Positions 9,401 through 17,278 of a DNA stretch of 26,671 bases are shown here, piece after piece. The position numbers were made by a program, and so were the translations under genes. Within the stretch, counting starts at the first letter, position 1; the number at the start of each line of letters is the position of its first letter. This DNA comes from JBCCTX01 sp964468435. GTDB taxonomy: Bacteria > Bacteroidota > Bacteroidia > J057. The DNA lies in assembly GCA_964468435.1 (NCBI GenBank), contig CAYXVE010000065.1:1-26671 (forward strand), written 5' to 3'. The notes under the pieces were generated by a model. The model did not search any database and had not been told where the DNA came from. It saw nothing but the letters and a program-made list of their open reading frames with translations.

Positions 9401-9755
9401 GTGGAATGAGAATGGCTCCTTCACCTGGGAAGAACTCCCCCTCAAACTTCAGTTTTCCCCAATAAATGCCATCCTCATTAAAGATCTCAACCAGGATGGA
9501 TTTGAAGATGTCATTTTGGCAGGCAATGACCATAGCTTCGATGTATCTACGGGAAATTACGATGCCAATAGAGGGTATGTTATGCTAGGAGGATCTGAAA
9601 GATCTTTTAATCTGCTGGAACCTTCAGAATCAGGGATGATTTTAACAGGTCAGGTAGCATCCTTGGTGTACATGGAAGGAGATTATCCTTTATTGCTGGT
9701 TGGTATTAACCGGGATACGCTACGTGTTTACAAAATTCTTGATCTGATTCAATAA
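6465..9755 (+). CDS. Large FG-GAP/VCBS repeat lipoprotein with ASPIC/UnbV domain
   Basis: The protein has 1096 residues from the ATG at 6465. A TTG three codons earlier is possible but less likely. The leader reaches a lipobox cysteine at residue 16 (ILWSC). An N-terminal block of FG-GAP/VCBS repeats carries many DxDxDG-type calcium loops (DLNNDGLQDI, DINGDGWTDI, DYDLDGDLDL, DINLDGYPDI, DVNQDGYPDI, DYDNDGDKDV, DLDHDGDLDY). An ASPIC/UnbV domain follows at about 515-590 (IGAKVEIWKG, HFGLGE, VIWPSGKRKTV). A second block of calcium loops then runs to the C-terminus (DIDGNGAADL, DVDNDGDLDV, DFDKDGDLDL, DLDQDGDDDY, DLNQDGFEDV). This suggests two integrin-like beta-propellers flanking ASPIC/UnbV on a surface lipoprotein. 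In known families such repeats mediate calcium-dependent binding; no catalytic site is visible. The next gene starts one base after the stop, which implies translational coupling. The role next to SusCD is unknown; ligand binding or adhesion is inferred. Confidence 0.92.
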   Translation: MKYISMLLIIGILWSCDRKHEIFELLPSEKTGITFVNEITESDSFNILTNEYMYNGGGVGIGDLNNDGLQDIVFTGNLVSTEIYLNQGNFTFKNITSSLDGLSARKWHSGIAIADINGDGWTDIYLTSTTSPDPYQRQNECWINQGTDAGGIPRFKEEASKMGINDTGFSVHAGFFDYDLDGDLDLYIINNIVKRQVPTNYRPKIVDGTAINNDRLYQNVGDGIYKNVSVEAGITIEGYGLGLAFGDINLDGYPDIYVSNDYVSNDILYINQQDGTFQNEADQLLSYQSKFSMGNDISDVNQDGYPDIFTLDMMPEQYSRKKQTINGNSYQFYINDDRYHYQHQYVRNMLHLHNGLHKGKPITYSEIGQLSGLYQTEWSWSALFADYDNDGDKDVMITNGFPKDLTDKDFTNYKAQFYGYVATAQQVISKIPVVKVSNYAFENQGNLTFENATQKWGIEIPSFSNGAAFSDLDHDGDLDYIVNNINDPAFIYQNHNQQNTSPSNYLRLSLTGNAPNTPAIGAKVEIWKGNHYQYYEHFLTRGYISSVEPVIHFGLGEIQFLDSLRVIWPSGKRKTVIKNIPVNQTLNLKESKSHTNAHSIRTGTPQSYLFEEITGHIDYTHQQEDYIDFFQNQPILQHKLSQIGPFMDPGDIDGNGAADLIIGAHNTQPIQVYLQNEGSFTRTEFSGLTDSLVTTHSDIKLVDVDNDGDLDVIALAGGYEKKNNTEYIHKLYRNQGDRFKEEMLPIPAFPASVLALCDFDKDGDLDLFVGARVQRGNYPDAPLSYVLINEQGNFSEASTLSYDLGMVTDAAWSDVNGDDWEDLILTREWNSLIILQNETGKSLSPFLPEEIGNVHGMWMEIEAADLDQDGDDDYIVGNLGINHRFNISQKYPLNLYAVDIDQNGTIDPICSGYWRNDKGEMTEYPVNYLDELASQSPFFRKLFTSYTEFSKMDMPSILAESNLDIAPPQYINETRSYILWNENGSFTWEELPLKLQFSPINAILIKDLNQDGFEDVILAGNDHSFDVSTGNYDANRGYVMLGGSERSFNLLEPSESGMILTGQVASLVYMEGDYPLLLVGINRDTLRVYKILDLIQ

Positions 9756-9756
9756 T

Positions 9757-11304
9757 ATGATAAAAATCAACTTCCTGTTGATATGTGTTTGGGTTTTTAA
9801 CATATCCTGTCAACCCTCCCAACGAGAAATTACTGGAATGGATATTTCTCATACGCAGCATTTCTCCGGCGAGGAGCTTGCACAAGTGTATTGTGGATCG
9901 TGTCATGAGTTTCCCAAACCGGATCTACTAGGAAAACGGCAATGGGAATATGGAGTCCTCCCTGCTATGAGCGCCAGGCTGGGGATAGGCGATATAGCCC
10001 AGAAAACATACTCTCAGATGGAATTTACTGAAATTCAACGCATTGTTGAAGCAGGTATCTTTCCCTCAAATCCCCTTATGGATTCCGTTGCCTGGGAAAA
10101 ACTCTGCACCTACTATATTACTCAAGCACCAGATACGCTTGAACGCGTATCCATTTCCTATCAGGCACAAAGCCCATTTACCTGGAATACATTATTCAAG
10201 CTACCCCATGAAAGATCTATGATCACAATGCTCCACTGGGATGAGCAAGAACAGCTTCTTTGGTCAAGTGATGAAACCCTCATGCGTAGATTTACACCAG
10301 AAGGGAAGCAGGTGGACTCATTAATATTGGAGTATCCCCTTGTAGATATAGTACCTGATTCCCATTCTCATTTATTATTATCCATAGGCATCATTCATCC
10401 TCAGGATCAGCAATTGGGCTACATCGCTAGATGGACTCCATCTCAAGGACTTCATAAAATTCAAGAGAAGCTGGAAAGACCAGTCAAATTAATTCCTGTT
10501 AATGCTGAAAACTTATCTTCATCACAATGGGTATTAGCTGAGTACGGTAATTATCTAGGGAAAATAAGTGTACTCCCCTCGTTGAATACTTCTCCTGACA
10601 AGTGGCAAATTCTATCCTCGTTGCCTGGTGCTTGTGATATTAAAATAAAAGACATGAATGAGGATGGCTTTAATGATCTGATCGTGTTGATGGCACAGGG
10701 AGATGAAAAGATTGTGATGTTTTCAGGTAATGAAAATGGAAAATTCGAAGAAAAAATCCTATTGCGTTTCCCAGCCGTATACGGTTCAAATGGGATAGAA
10801 GTATTGGATTTCGATTCAGACGGAGATTATGATATACTATATACCCATGGAGATAATGCGGATTATTCCCCGGTAATTAAACCCTATCATGGGATCAGAC
10901 TTTATGATAATGTAGGAAAAAATACTTTTAAAGAAAAATGGTTCATACCCGTCCCGGGTATTTCGCGTATCGTATCCAATGACTTTGATTTGGATGGCGA
11001 TCTAGATTTTGCGGCTATCTCATTTTTCCCTGATTATGAATCCGCACCAGCCTCAGGTTTTACGTATCTGGAGAATGTATCTACCCCCCATCACATAAAA
11101 TTTGACTATCACATTCTTCCTCAGGGATCACAAGGCAGATGGATGGTTATGCAACATGGAGATCCGGACCAAGATGGAGATATAGATCTTTGGTTAGGCT
11201 CTTTTACCTTTGCTCCCACCCCTGTACCACCTCAACTTCAGAAATTATGGTATGAAACAGGGATTAATATTGTATTTCTTGAAAACCAGACCATCAATTT
11301 TTAA
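9757..11304 (+). CDS. Lipoprotein with c-type heme motif and FG-GAP/VCBS repeats
   Basis: This 515-residue protein has a leader ending at a lipobox-like Cys18 (NISC). A short cytochrome-c-like domain at about residues 35-130 follows. It contains C46-G-S-C49-H50, a canonical single-heme CxxCH attachment site, and M71 (VLPAMSARLG) is a plausible sixth ligand. The rest is propeller-like, with calcium loops concentrated in the C-terminal half: DMNEDGFNDL, DFDSDGDYDI, DFDLDGDLDF and DPDQDGDIDL. The combination suggests a monoheme domain tethered to an FG-GAP propeller, on the periplasmic or outer face of the outer membrane. Its ATG lies one base after the stop of the ASPIC/UnbV lipoprotein gene, so the two are almost certainly coexpressed. 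Electron transfer, sensing or a purely structural role are all possible; no enzyme activity can be assigned. Confidence 0.88.
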   Translation: MIKINFLLICVWVFNISCQPSQREITGMDISHTQHFSGEELAQVYCGSCHEFPKPDLLGKRQWEYGVLPAMSARLGIGDIAQKTYSQMEFTEIQRIVEAGIFPSNPLMDSVAWEKLCTYYITQAPDTLERVSISYQAQSPFTWNTLFKLPHERSMITMLHWDEQEQLLWSSDETLMRRFTPEGKQVDSLILEYPLVDIVPDSHSHLLLSIGIIHPQDQQLGYIARWTPSQGLHKIQEKLERPVKLIPVNAENLSSSQWVLAEYGNYLGKISVLPSLNTSPDKWQILSSLPGACDIKIKDMNEDGFNDLIVLMAQGDEKIVMFSGNENGKFEEKILLRFPAVYGSNGIEVLDFDSDGDYDILYTHGDNADYSPVIKPYHGIRLYDNVGKNTFKEKWFIPVPGISRIVSNDFDLDGDLDFAAISFFPDYESAPASGFTYLENVSTPHHIKFDYHILPQGSQGRWMVMQHGDPDQDGDIDLWLGSFTFAPTPVPPQLQKLWYETGINIVFLENQTINF

Positions 11305-11454
11305 TATTTTCCTTAATACCCAACTCTATAATTAAGATTTATTACTATTTTGTTCGCTTTATGATGAGTAAGGATTTATACTAATGATAAACCACCCATT
11401 CTTCTACTAAATATCACACGACTAATTACAACCCTAAAAAATACAATCAATCCT

Positions 11455-12855
11455 ATGGCAATCAGATCTGGTTTTACCTCTCGACTGGGTTTCGTCGCTG
11501 CAGCGGCAGGTTCGGCTGTTGGTCTCGGAAATATCTGGAGCTTTCCCTATAAAACCGGGGAAAACGGTGGCGCTGCTTTCCTGTTAATTTATTTTTTATG
11601 TATTATCCTAATAGGCTTTCCTATTATGGTTGGGGAAGTAGCTATCGGAAGGCGTACCCAAGCTAATCCCTATGGTGCGTACCGGCAACTAGGAGGTAAG
11701 AAGTGGGCTTTATTGGGACTTTTTGGGGTAATTTGTGGGGTAATGATCCTTTCATTCTACAATGTCGTCGCAGGATGGGCATTTGGATATTTCATTCAGA
11801 TTGGTTTTGGTAACTTGCTTACATTAGGTTCATCAGAAGCTTATGGCAGCTTTTTTGGTGGATATGTTGCGGACGTGGGAGATAACCTCATCTATTCGCT
11901 GGCATTTATGATCATTACGGCTTTTGTCGTGGCACGAGGTGTACAACACGGTATCGAAACCGTATCCAAGATCCTGATGCCAGTATTATTCATCATCCTG
12001 TTTGGGATCATTGTTTATGCTTTGACCCTGGAAAATGCGATGGATGGAGTAAGGTTTTATCTACAGCCGGATCTTAGTAAAATCAACATACAGACTATCT
12101 ATTCTGCCATGGGCCAGGCTTTCTTCTCGTTATCGCTGGGAATGGGAGCCTTGATCACTTATGGTTCTTATATCAGTAAAAAAGAGAATATTGTCAGTGC
12201 AGCAGGAATCGTAACCATAGCAGACTCCGGCGTAGCATTTCTAGCCGGCCTAATGATCTTTCCCCTGGTATTTTTCCAACAGCTGACTCCTGGTGAAGGC
12301 CCCGGACTGGTATTCGTCACACTCCCGGGTATTTTTGAAAGCATGGGAGTTTTTTCAGGAAAAATAGTTGGAGGTGCTTTTTTTCTCTTGCTCAGTGTTG
12401 CTGCGCTTACTTCTACAGTATCACTGCTGGAGGTGCCGGTTTCGTATTTTATAGATGAACACAAATGGGCTCGACCCAGAGCTACTTCCTTTATGGCACT
12501 CGTGATATTTCTACTGGGACTGCCCAGTATGCTTTCTCAGGGAGCTGTATCGTTCTTATCCCCTCCCAATTTCATCCGCTTTGAAGGTAAGGACCAGTCC
12601 TTCCTCGATCTTATATCAGGCCTTTTTCTCGATGTAGGATTGCCACTTGGAGGCTTCCTGATGTGTATCTTCATCGCCCGTCATTGGAGCACACATAATC
12701 TTGCCGAGGAAATCCTCGATGGAAACCCCAACTTTGCAGGCTCTTCCATGCAGAAATTCCTAAACCTGATGATCACCATAGTATGTCCAGTGGTACTGGG
12801 TATTATCGTGGTCATTACTATATTACAGAAGTTTGCAGGCGTGCAAGTATTTTAA
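11455..12855 (+). CDS. Sodium-dependent transporter, NSS (SNF/LeuT-like) family
   Basis: This 466-residue inner-membrane protein would use the sodium gradient to import amino acids or related small molecules. The signature of transmembrane segment 1 is clear at residues 19-41 (GSAVGLGNIWSFPYKTGENGG); N26 corresponds to the LeuT residue that binds the Na1 ion. FPIMVGEVAIGRRTQANPYGAY follows, as in the family. Roughly 11 hydrophobic segments can be counted, including FFSLSLGMGALITYGSYIS in the segment 6-7 region, and the length is usual for bacterial NSS proteins. It stands alone on the + strand with 150 bases upstream and is convergent with the MMPL exporter gene 47 bases away. Substrate specificity cannot be read. 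Confidence 0.94.
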   Translation: MAIRSGFTSRLGFVAAAAGSAVGLGNIWSFPYKTGENGGAAFLLIYFLCIILIGFPIMVGEVAIGRRTQANPYGAYRQLGGKKWALLGLFGVICGVMILSFYNVVAGWAFGYFIQIGFGNLLTLGSSEAYGSFFGGYVADVGDNLIYSLAFMIITAFVVARGVQHGIETVSKILMPVLFIILFGIIVYALTLENAMDGVRFYLQPDLSKINIQTIYSAMGQAFFSLSLGMGALITYGSYISKKENIVSAAGIVTIADSGVAFLAGLMIFPLVFFQQLTPGEGPGLVFVTLPGIFESMGVFSGKIVGGAFFLLLSVAALTSTVSLLEVPVSYFIDEHKWARPRATSFMALVIFLLGLPSMLSQGAVSFLSPPNFIRFEGKDQSFLDLISGLFLDVGLPLGGFLMCIFIARHWSTHNLAEEILDGNPNFAGSSMQKFLNLMITIVCPVVLGIIVVITILQKFAGVQVF

Positions 12856-12883
12856 GTAGTGTGACCATATTCAGCATGCTTTT

Positions 12884-12903
12884 AAATAACATATGGGTTA
12901 TTT
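12884..12903. terminator. Weak hairpin between convergent transporter genes
   Basis: A perfect 7-base inverted repeat (AAATAAC / GTTATTT) with a 6-base loop lies between the stops of the NSS and MMPL genes. It has little GC and no clear T-run on either strand, so a terminator role is only suggested by its position. Confidence 0.25.
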
Positions 12904-15197
12904 CACTCCTTATCAAAACTCAGCAACAGCGAAGGCAGCAGGATTAGGTTGCTAAACATCGCTATCCCCAGCGTTAGAGAAGTGAGTGTACCAAGAGCTT
13001 GAGTTCCCCCGAACGATGAGGCTGTAAAAGTTATAAAACCTAAAAAGAGAATGATTGATGTATATATCATACTGATACCTGTATCTTTATATGAGTTAGA
13101 TATAGCTCGGGATATAGAATCTCCTGCCCGCCTAGCCAGCCTGTATCTCGATAGATAGTGAATAGAGTCATCTACAGCGATACCAAATGCCACACCGAAA
13201 ATAAGTGCCGTAGAAGGCTTGAGAGGGATGTTTAAGTATCCCATGACGCCTGCTACCATAATTAGTGGCAATGTATTGGGAACCAGGCTGATAACGACCA
13301 TACGTAATGAACGGAACAGTAGCCCCATGATGATGGCAATAATCACAAATGCAATGGCTAGACTAGTAAGTAGATTATTGATCAGATATTCATTACCCCG
13401 GATAAATATAGGTGTGGTTCCGGTGATAGTCACTTCAAATCGCTCGGGATCAAATATCTCCTTCACCTCTTCACGAAGTGAATCCAGAAGTATATCCATT
13501 TCTAACGAACCAATATCCCTAACTGTGGCTGTGATACGGGTCTTCTGCATCAATGAATCTGTAAGATTCTTTGATATGTTTCCCGTTTCCAAATCAGTCC
13601 TCAGCAAAAAGTTTTTGATCCAGGTCAGTTCCCTCTGGGTAGGAAGCATATACTGTGCAGAATCACCCCCCATGAAAGATTGCCGGAGAAACATCGTAAA
13701 ATCAGTGACACTCACCGAACGCGAAATTTGTTTGTAATCCTTCAATCTTTCCTGTAATTCAAAGATTTTCTCCAGATTAGACAGACGCTGTACACCACTC
13801 TTGCGCTTAGTATCTACCAAGATTTCAAAGGGAAGAACACCATTGTAGCGATCTTCCATATAGCGCATGTCTTTTATCAATTGACTATTTTTAGGTATAT
13901 CATCTACTACGTAGGCTACGGGTAAAATTAGTGACATCCCATACAGCGATACGACCGCAAGCAGAAAGGAAACAATGTAGACTGTCCATCGATTATGATG
14001 TACGATACGGTCGATCAGATTGATCCCAAAAGACAGGGTTCTTCTATCCAGATGCTGGGTCTGACGTTTGGAGGGAGCGGGAAGGAAACTCAACATGATC
14101 GGGATCAGGATCAACGAAATAAAAAAGGCAGATACTACGCTCAATCCAGCAATAATACCAAATTCCCTTAATGGGCGTACATTTGTAAAAGCGAGTACTC
14201 CCAATCCAACAGCAGTAGTAGCGTTGGTCATAATCGTTACAATACCGATTTTTTCAATGACCAAGATCAGCGCTTTCATCTTGTTGCGCGTCAGCCTATA
14301 TTCTATGTGATATTTGGTAATGAGATATACGCAATTGGGAATACTAATCACTGTCACCAGCGGAGGTATCACTCCTGTTACCAGACTGATCTTAAAACCA
14401 AATAATCCAATAAATCCTACAGTCCAAATGATTACTGCAATAACCACCATCATGGGGAATATAACGTTATACAGCGAGCGGAAGAAAAATAACAGGGTCA
14501 ATGCTAGTACGATTAACGCAATAATCAGAAATAATACCAATTCAACCTTGATCGTTTTGTGGACATTGACCCGTATCACAGGCATCCCAGCATAACGCAA
14601 GGGTATGTCAAACTCTTCTTCAAATATATCTGCCTCTGCTTTTACACCGTCAAATACCTCAGTCTTCCGTTCAGAGTTCAGAAAAGCATCATCAATCGAT
14701 ACTGCAATCAGAGTAGTGTTTGTCTCCCTGTCGATCAATAGACCTTTGTAAAAGGGTAAGTCGTAAATACGGTTGATGATACTATCCACCTCGGCTTGAG
14801 AAGTGGGCTTCTGCACTACCAATCGCTGAAGCCTGAATTGTTCTGCTTCATAATCCGCAATGATGTCATAGAGATGAGTTATCGCAACGACGTTCTCAAC
14901 ACCAGGAACTGTCTTGATGCGCTCGACCATATCGTAAATACCATTGAAGACCTTCAATTCGCTGTGGCCGTCCTCGATACCGATGACCATAATGTTACCA
15001 TCGTCTCCAAATTCCTTTCTAAACTGTTCATATTTCTGCATCTCCTCATCAGCGGAAGGTATCACCTCATTTAGTTGGTGAGAGATTTCTGTACCTCTTA
15101 CCCACCACATTAAGGCTGTCAGGAGAACCAGAACGATCAGGATAGGAATCCTATATCTAATCAAAAATGTTGCAATCGCCTGCCAAATGGGATTCAT
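12903..15197 (-). CDS. MMPL/RND-superfamily exporter
   Basis: This 764-residue inner-membrane protein has the RND/MMPL plan of two repeats. Each repeat is one transmembrane helix (about 17-32 and 408-430), a large periplasmic loop, then a five-helix bundle (about 215-390 and 615-760). The bundles include stretches such as VELVLFLIIALIVLALTLL. The conserved GVAFGIAVDDSIHYLSRYR segment lies in the second bundle, and SIPNCVYLITKYHIE in the first. Proteins of this type are proton-driven and export lipids, hopanoids or other hydrophobic molecules, and some act in outer-membrane lipid traffic. It is shorter than tripartite drug pumps (about 1000 residues) and no periplasmic adaptor gene adjoins it. 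The gene starts 28 bases after an OmpA-like lipoprotein gene on the same strand and is probably its operon partner. The cargo is unknown. Confidence 0.9.
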   Translation of the reverse strand: MNPIWQAIATFLIRYRIPILIVLVLLTALMWWVRGTEISHQLNEVIPSADEEMQKYEQFRKEFGDDGNIMVIGIEDGHSELKVFNGIYDMVERIKTVPGVENVVAITHLYDIIADYEAEQFRLQRLVVQKPTSQAEVDSIINRIYDLPFYKGLLIDRETNTTLIAVSIDDAFLNSERKTEVFDGVKAEADIFEEEFDIPLRYAGMPVIRVNVHKTIKVELVLFLIIALIVLALTLLFFFRSLYNVIFPMMVVIAVIIWTVGFIGLFGFKISLVTGVIPPLVTVISIPNCVYLITKYHIEYRLTRNKMKALILVIEKIGIVTIMTNATTAVGLGVLAFTNVRPLREFGIIAGLSVVSAFFISLILIPIMLSFLPAPSKRQTQHLDRRTLSFGINLIDRIVHHNRWTVYIVSFLLAVVSLYGMSLILPVAYVVDDIPKNSQLIKDMRYMEDRYNGVLPFEILVDTKRKSGVQRLSNLEKIFELQERLKDYKQISRSVSVTDFTMFLRQSFMGGDSAQYMLPTQRELTWIKNFLLRTDLETGNISKNLTDSLMQKTRITATVRDIGSLEMDILLDSLREEVKEIFDPERFEVTITGTTPIFIRGNEYLINNLLTSLAIAFVIIAIIMGLLFRSLRMVVISLVPNTLPLIMVAGVMGYLNIPLKPSTALIFGVAFGIAVDDSIHYLSRYRLARRAGDSISRAISNSYKDTGISMIYTSIILFLGFITFTASSFGGTQALGTLTSLTLGIAMFSNLILLPSLLLSFDKE

Positions 15198-15225
15198 AGG
15201 GAAGCAAAAGTAGTAATTTTAAATT

Positions 15226-16059
15226 TCAATTCTTGTCTTTAGGACTAAGGATTATTTCAATTCTTCTGTTTAATCTTCTATTTTCTTCTCTTGTATTGAT
15301 AAAAGTACTGTGAAACTGGCCTTTTCCTGAAGCTATCATGTTTTCAGGAGGGACACCATAAGCGTCCAGATGCTCAACCATTCGTGCAGCGCGCAACACA
15401 CTGAGTTCCCAACTACTACTCACATCCTCTTGCTCATAGTATTCGAGATTATCTGTATGCCCTTCTACTATAATCCAATAACCTTCCAATAGTTTTAATC
15501 TGGATGCAAGATCCTGGAGGAATCTATTAGCAGAAGCTTTGATCTCATACTCACCTTTATCAAATAACAGATCCCGGTCCAGTGTCATACTATAGCGCAT
15601 ACTGTCTTTCAATGGTGTAAAAGCTATGGCGTTTCCCAAATCCAGGCTAGCCTGTATTGACGCTAAGTCTAACCTACCCTCAACATCCTGAGCGGTAACG
15701 GGTTGAATTCCCTCATCTGTCAAATAAGCTATATCTCTGGTAAGAAGTGCTGCCATCTCCTGTTCCCGGGGATTTCCCGGTGAAATATCTCCCCATTCCC
15801 TATCCTCGATCATCTGGTTATTAAGCCTTATGATATCCGGTAGCACCTGTGCTTGTACATCAGGACTTTCGCGTAATGTCAATACTGGCAGTATTTTATT
15901 TGCATACCACTCTAGAGTGTCTGCCCGATCCTTAGTCTGACGATATACACGCTCCAATCGTTGATATTTCGCCTCTGCTTTATCTAGCCGGTCTTTGGGA
16001 ACACAGCTCACAAAAATGATCAATACACTTAGCAAGGTGATCCTTTGATATAGACCCAT
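15226..16059 (-). CDS. OmpA/MotB-domain lipoprotein with coiled-coil N-terminus
   Basis: This 277-residue protein has a leader with a hydrophobic stretch ending at Cys19 (IIFVSC), so it is probably an outer-membrane lipoprotein. Residues of about 25-60 are heptad-like and probably form a coiled coil. The C-terminal ~120 residues are a peptidoglycan-binding OmpA domain: LLFDKGEYEIKASANRFLQDL, VEGHTDNLEY, ELSVLRAARMVEHLDAYG, ASGKGQ and REENRRLNRRIEI follow the family pattern. It would link the outer membrane to peptidoglycan. The MMPL exporter gene follows 28 bases downstream, so the two may form a functional pair. It is divergent from the M42 peptidase gene over a 159-base gap. Confidence 0.9.
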   Translation of the reverse strand: MGLYQRITLLSVLIIFVSCVPKDRLDKAEAKYQRLERVYRQTKDRADTLEWYANKILPVLTLRESPDVQAQVLPDIIRLNNQMIEDREWGDISPGNPREQEMAALLTRDIAYLTDEGIQPVTAQDVEGRLDLASIQASLDLGNAIAFTPLKDSMRYSMTLDRDLLFDKGEYEIKASANRFLQDLASRLKLLEGYWIIVEGHTDNLEYYEQEDVSSSWELSVLRAARMVEHLDAYGVPPENMIASGKGQFHSTFINTREENRRLNRRIEIILSPKDKN

Positions 16060-16218
16060 TTCCTTCTAAATTAGAATTGCAAGGTAATAAACTATTGACG
16101 CAATCGTGATATATTTCTCTAGAAATGGTCGAATTCCTCCAATAGGTGTCTTTTTGTCGACTCATTTTAATATATTGACATGCCTTCATACATCATAAAA
16201 TGAAATAACTTCACATTT

Positions 16219-17262
16219 ATGGAATTGAATATAGATCTACTGAAAAAGCTATGTGTAACACCTGGTGCTCCAGGTTATGAATCTAACATACGGGAAATTG
16301 TCCTTCAGGAAGTAACCCCATTGGTCGATGAAATCGATACAGACTACATGGGTAATGTTATTGCCCTTAAAAAAGGCAACACAAATAAGAAAGCCATGGC
16401 AGCTGCACATATGGATGAAATCTCATTTATCATCACGCATATAGATCAGGATGGATTTGCCAGATTCCACACCCTCGGTGGATTTGATCCCAAAACTCTT
16501 ACTGCACAACGGGTCATCGTACACGGAAAGGAGGATCTTGTAGGTGTGATGGGTAGTAAACCCATCCATATCATGTCCCCTGAAGAACGCAAAAAGGCAC
16601 CCCAGATCAAGGATTATTTCATCGATTTTGGTATGCCAGTTAAGAAGGTAAAAGAACTGGTCTCCGTGGGGGATGTAGTTACCCGTGAAAGAGACCTGAT
16701 AGAAATGGGAGATTGCGTGTGTACCAAATCCCTCGATAACCGGATCTCTGTTTTCATACTGATTGAAACCCTCAAAAAACTTCAGAAATCAGCTTTTGAC
16801 TTTTACGCGGTCTTCACAGTACAGGAAGAGGTAGGACTGCGCGGAGCGACTACCGCTGCCAGAAAGATCAATCCCGATGTGGGATTTGGTCTGGATGTGA
16901 CCATCGCCAACGACGTGCCGGGTGCTCAAGACCATGAAAAAATAACCCTTCTAGGTAAGGGAACTGCCATCAAGATTATGGACGGTTCGGTTATCTCCGA
17001 CAGCCGTATGGTCAGATTTATGGAGCAGACAGCCCAAAATTACAATATCCCCTTCCAGCGAGAAATACTCACCGCTGGAGGTACTGATACAGCAGGTATT
17101 CAACGCGGTGGGGATGGTGCCATCGTAGGTTGTATCTCTATACCCGCTCGCCATATTCACTCGGTAGTAGAAATGTGTCATAAAGAAGATATACAGCATA
17201 GCATAGACCTTCTGACACACTGTCTGCAGGACCTGGATGAACTCCAAATGACCTGGACGTAA
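16219..17262 (+). CDS. M42-family metallo-aminopeptidase
   Basis: This 347-residue cytoplasmic enzyme belongs to the M42 glutamyl aminopeptidase/endoglucanase-M family, which forms large tetrahedral complexes and removes N-terminal residues from peptides with two metal ions. Expected ligands and catalytic residues are all present: H64 (AAHMDE), bridging D173 (SLDNR), E203/E204 (VQEEVGLRG), D226 (GLDVT) and H314 (RHIHSVVE). The segment LTAGGTDTAGIQRGG is also typical. Length matches the family. The gene starts a same-strand run: the RavA-like ATPase gene begins 16 bases after its stop. That spacing suggests cotranscription, though a functional link is not established. Confidence 0.95.
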   Translation: MELNIDLLKKLCVTPGAPGYESNIREIVLQEVTPLVDEIDTDYMGNVIALKKGNTNKKAMAAAHMDEISFIITHIDQDGFARFHTLGGFDPKTLTAQRVIVHGKEDLVGVMGSKPIHIMSPEERKKAPQIKDYFIDFGMPVKKVKELVSVGDVVTRERDLIEMGDCVCTKSLDNRISVFILIETLKKLQKSAFDFYAVFTVQEEVGLRGATTAARKINPDVGFGLDVTIANDVPGAQDHEKITLLGKGTAIKIMDGSVISDSRMVRFMEQTAQNYNIPFQREILTAGGTDTAGIQRGGDGAIVGCISIPARHIHSVVEMCHKEDIQHSIDLLTHCLQDLDELQMTWT

Positions 17263-17278
17263 ATCATGGGTATTGACA

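Noticed and set aside
15980..16189. Minus-strand ORF overlapping the OmpA-like gene start
   Set aside because: It lies in another frame over a well-supported gene and its product has no recognisable features.
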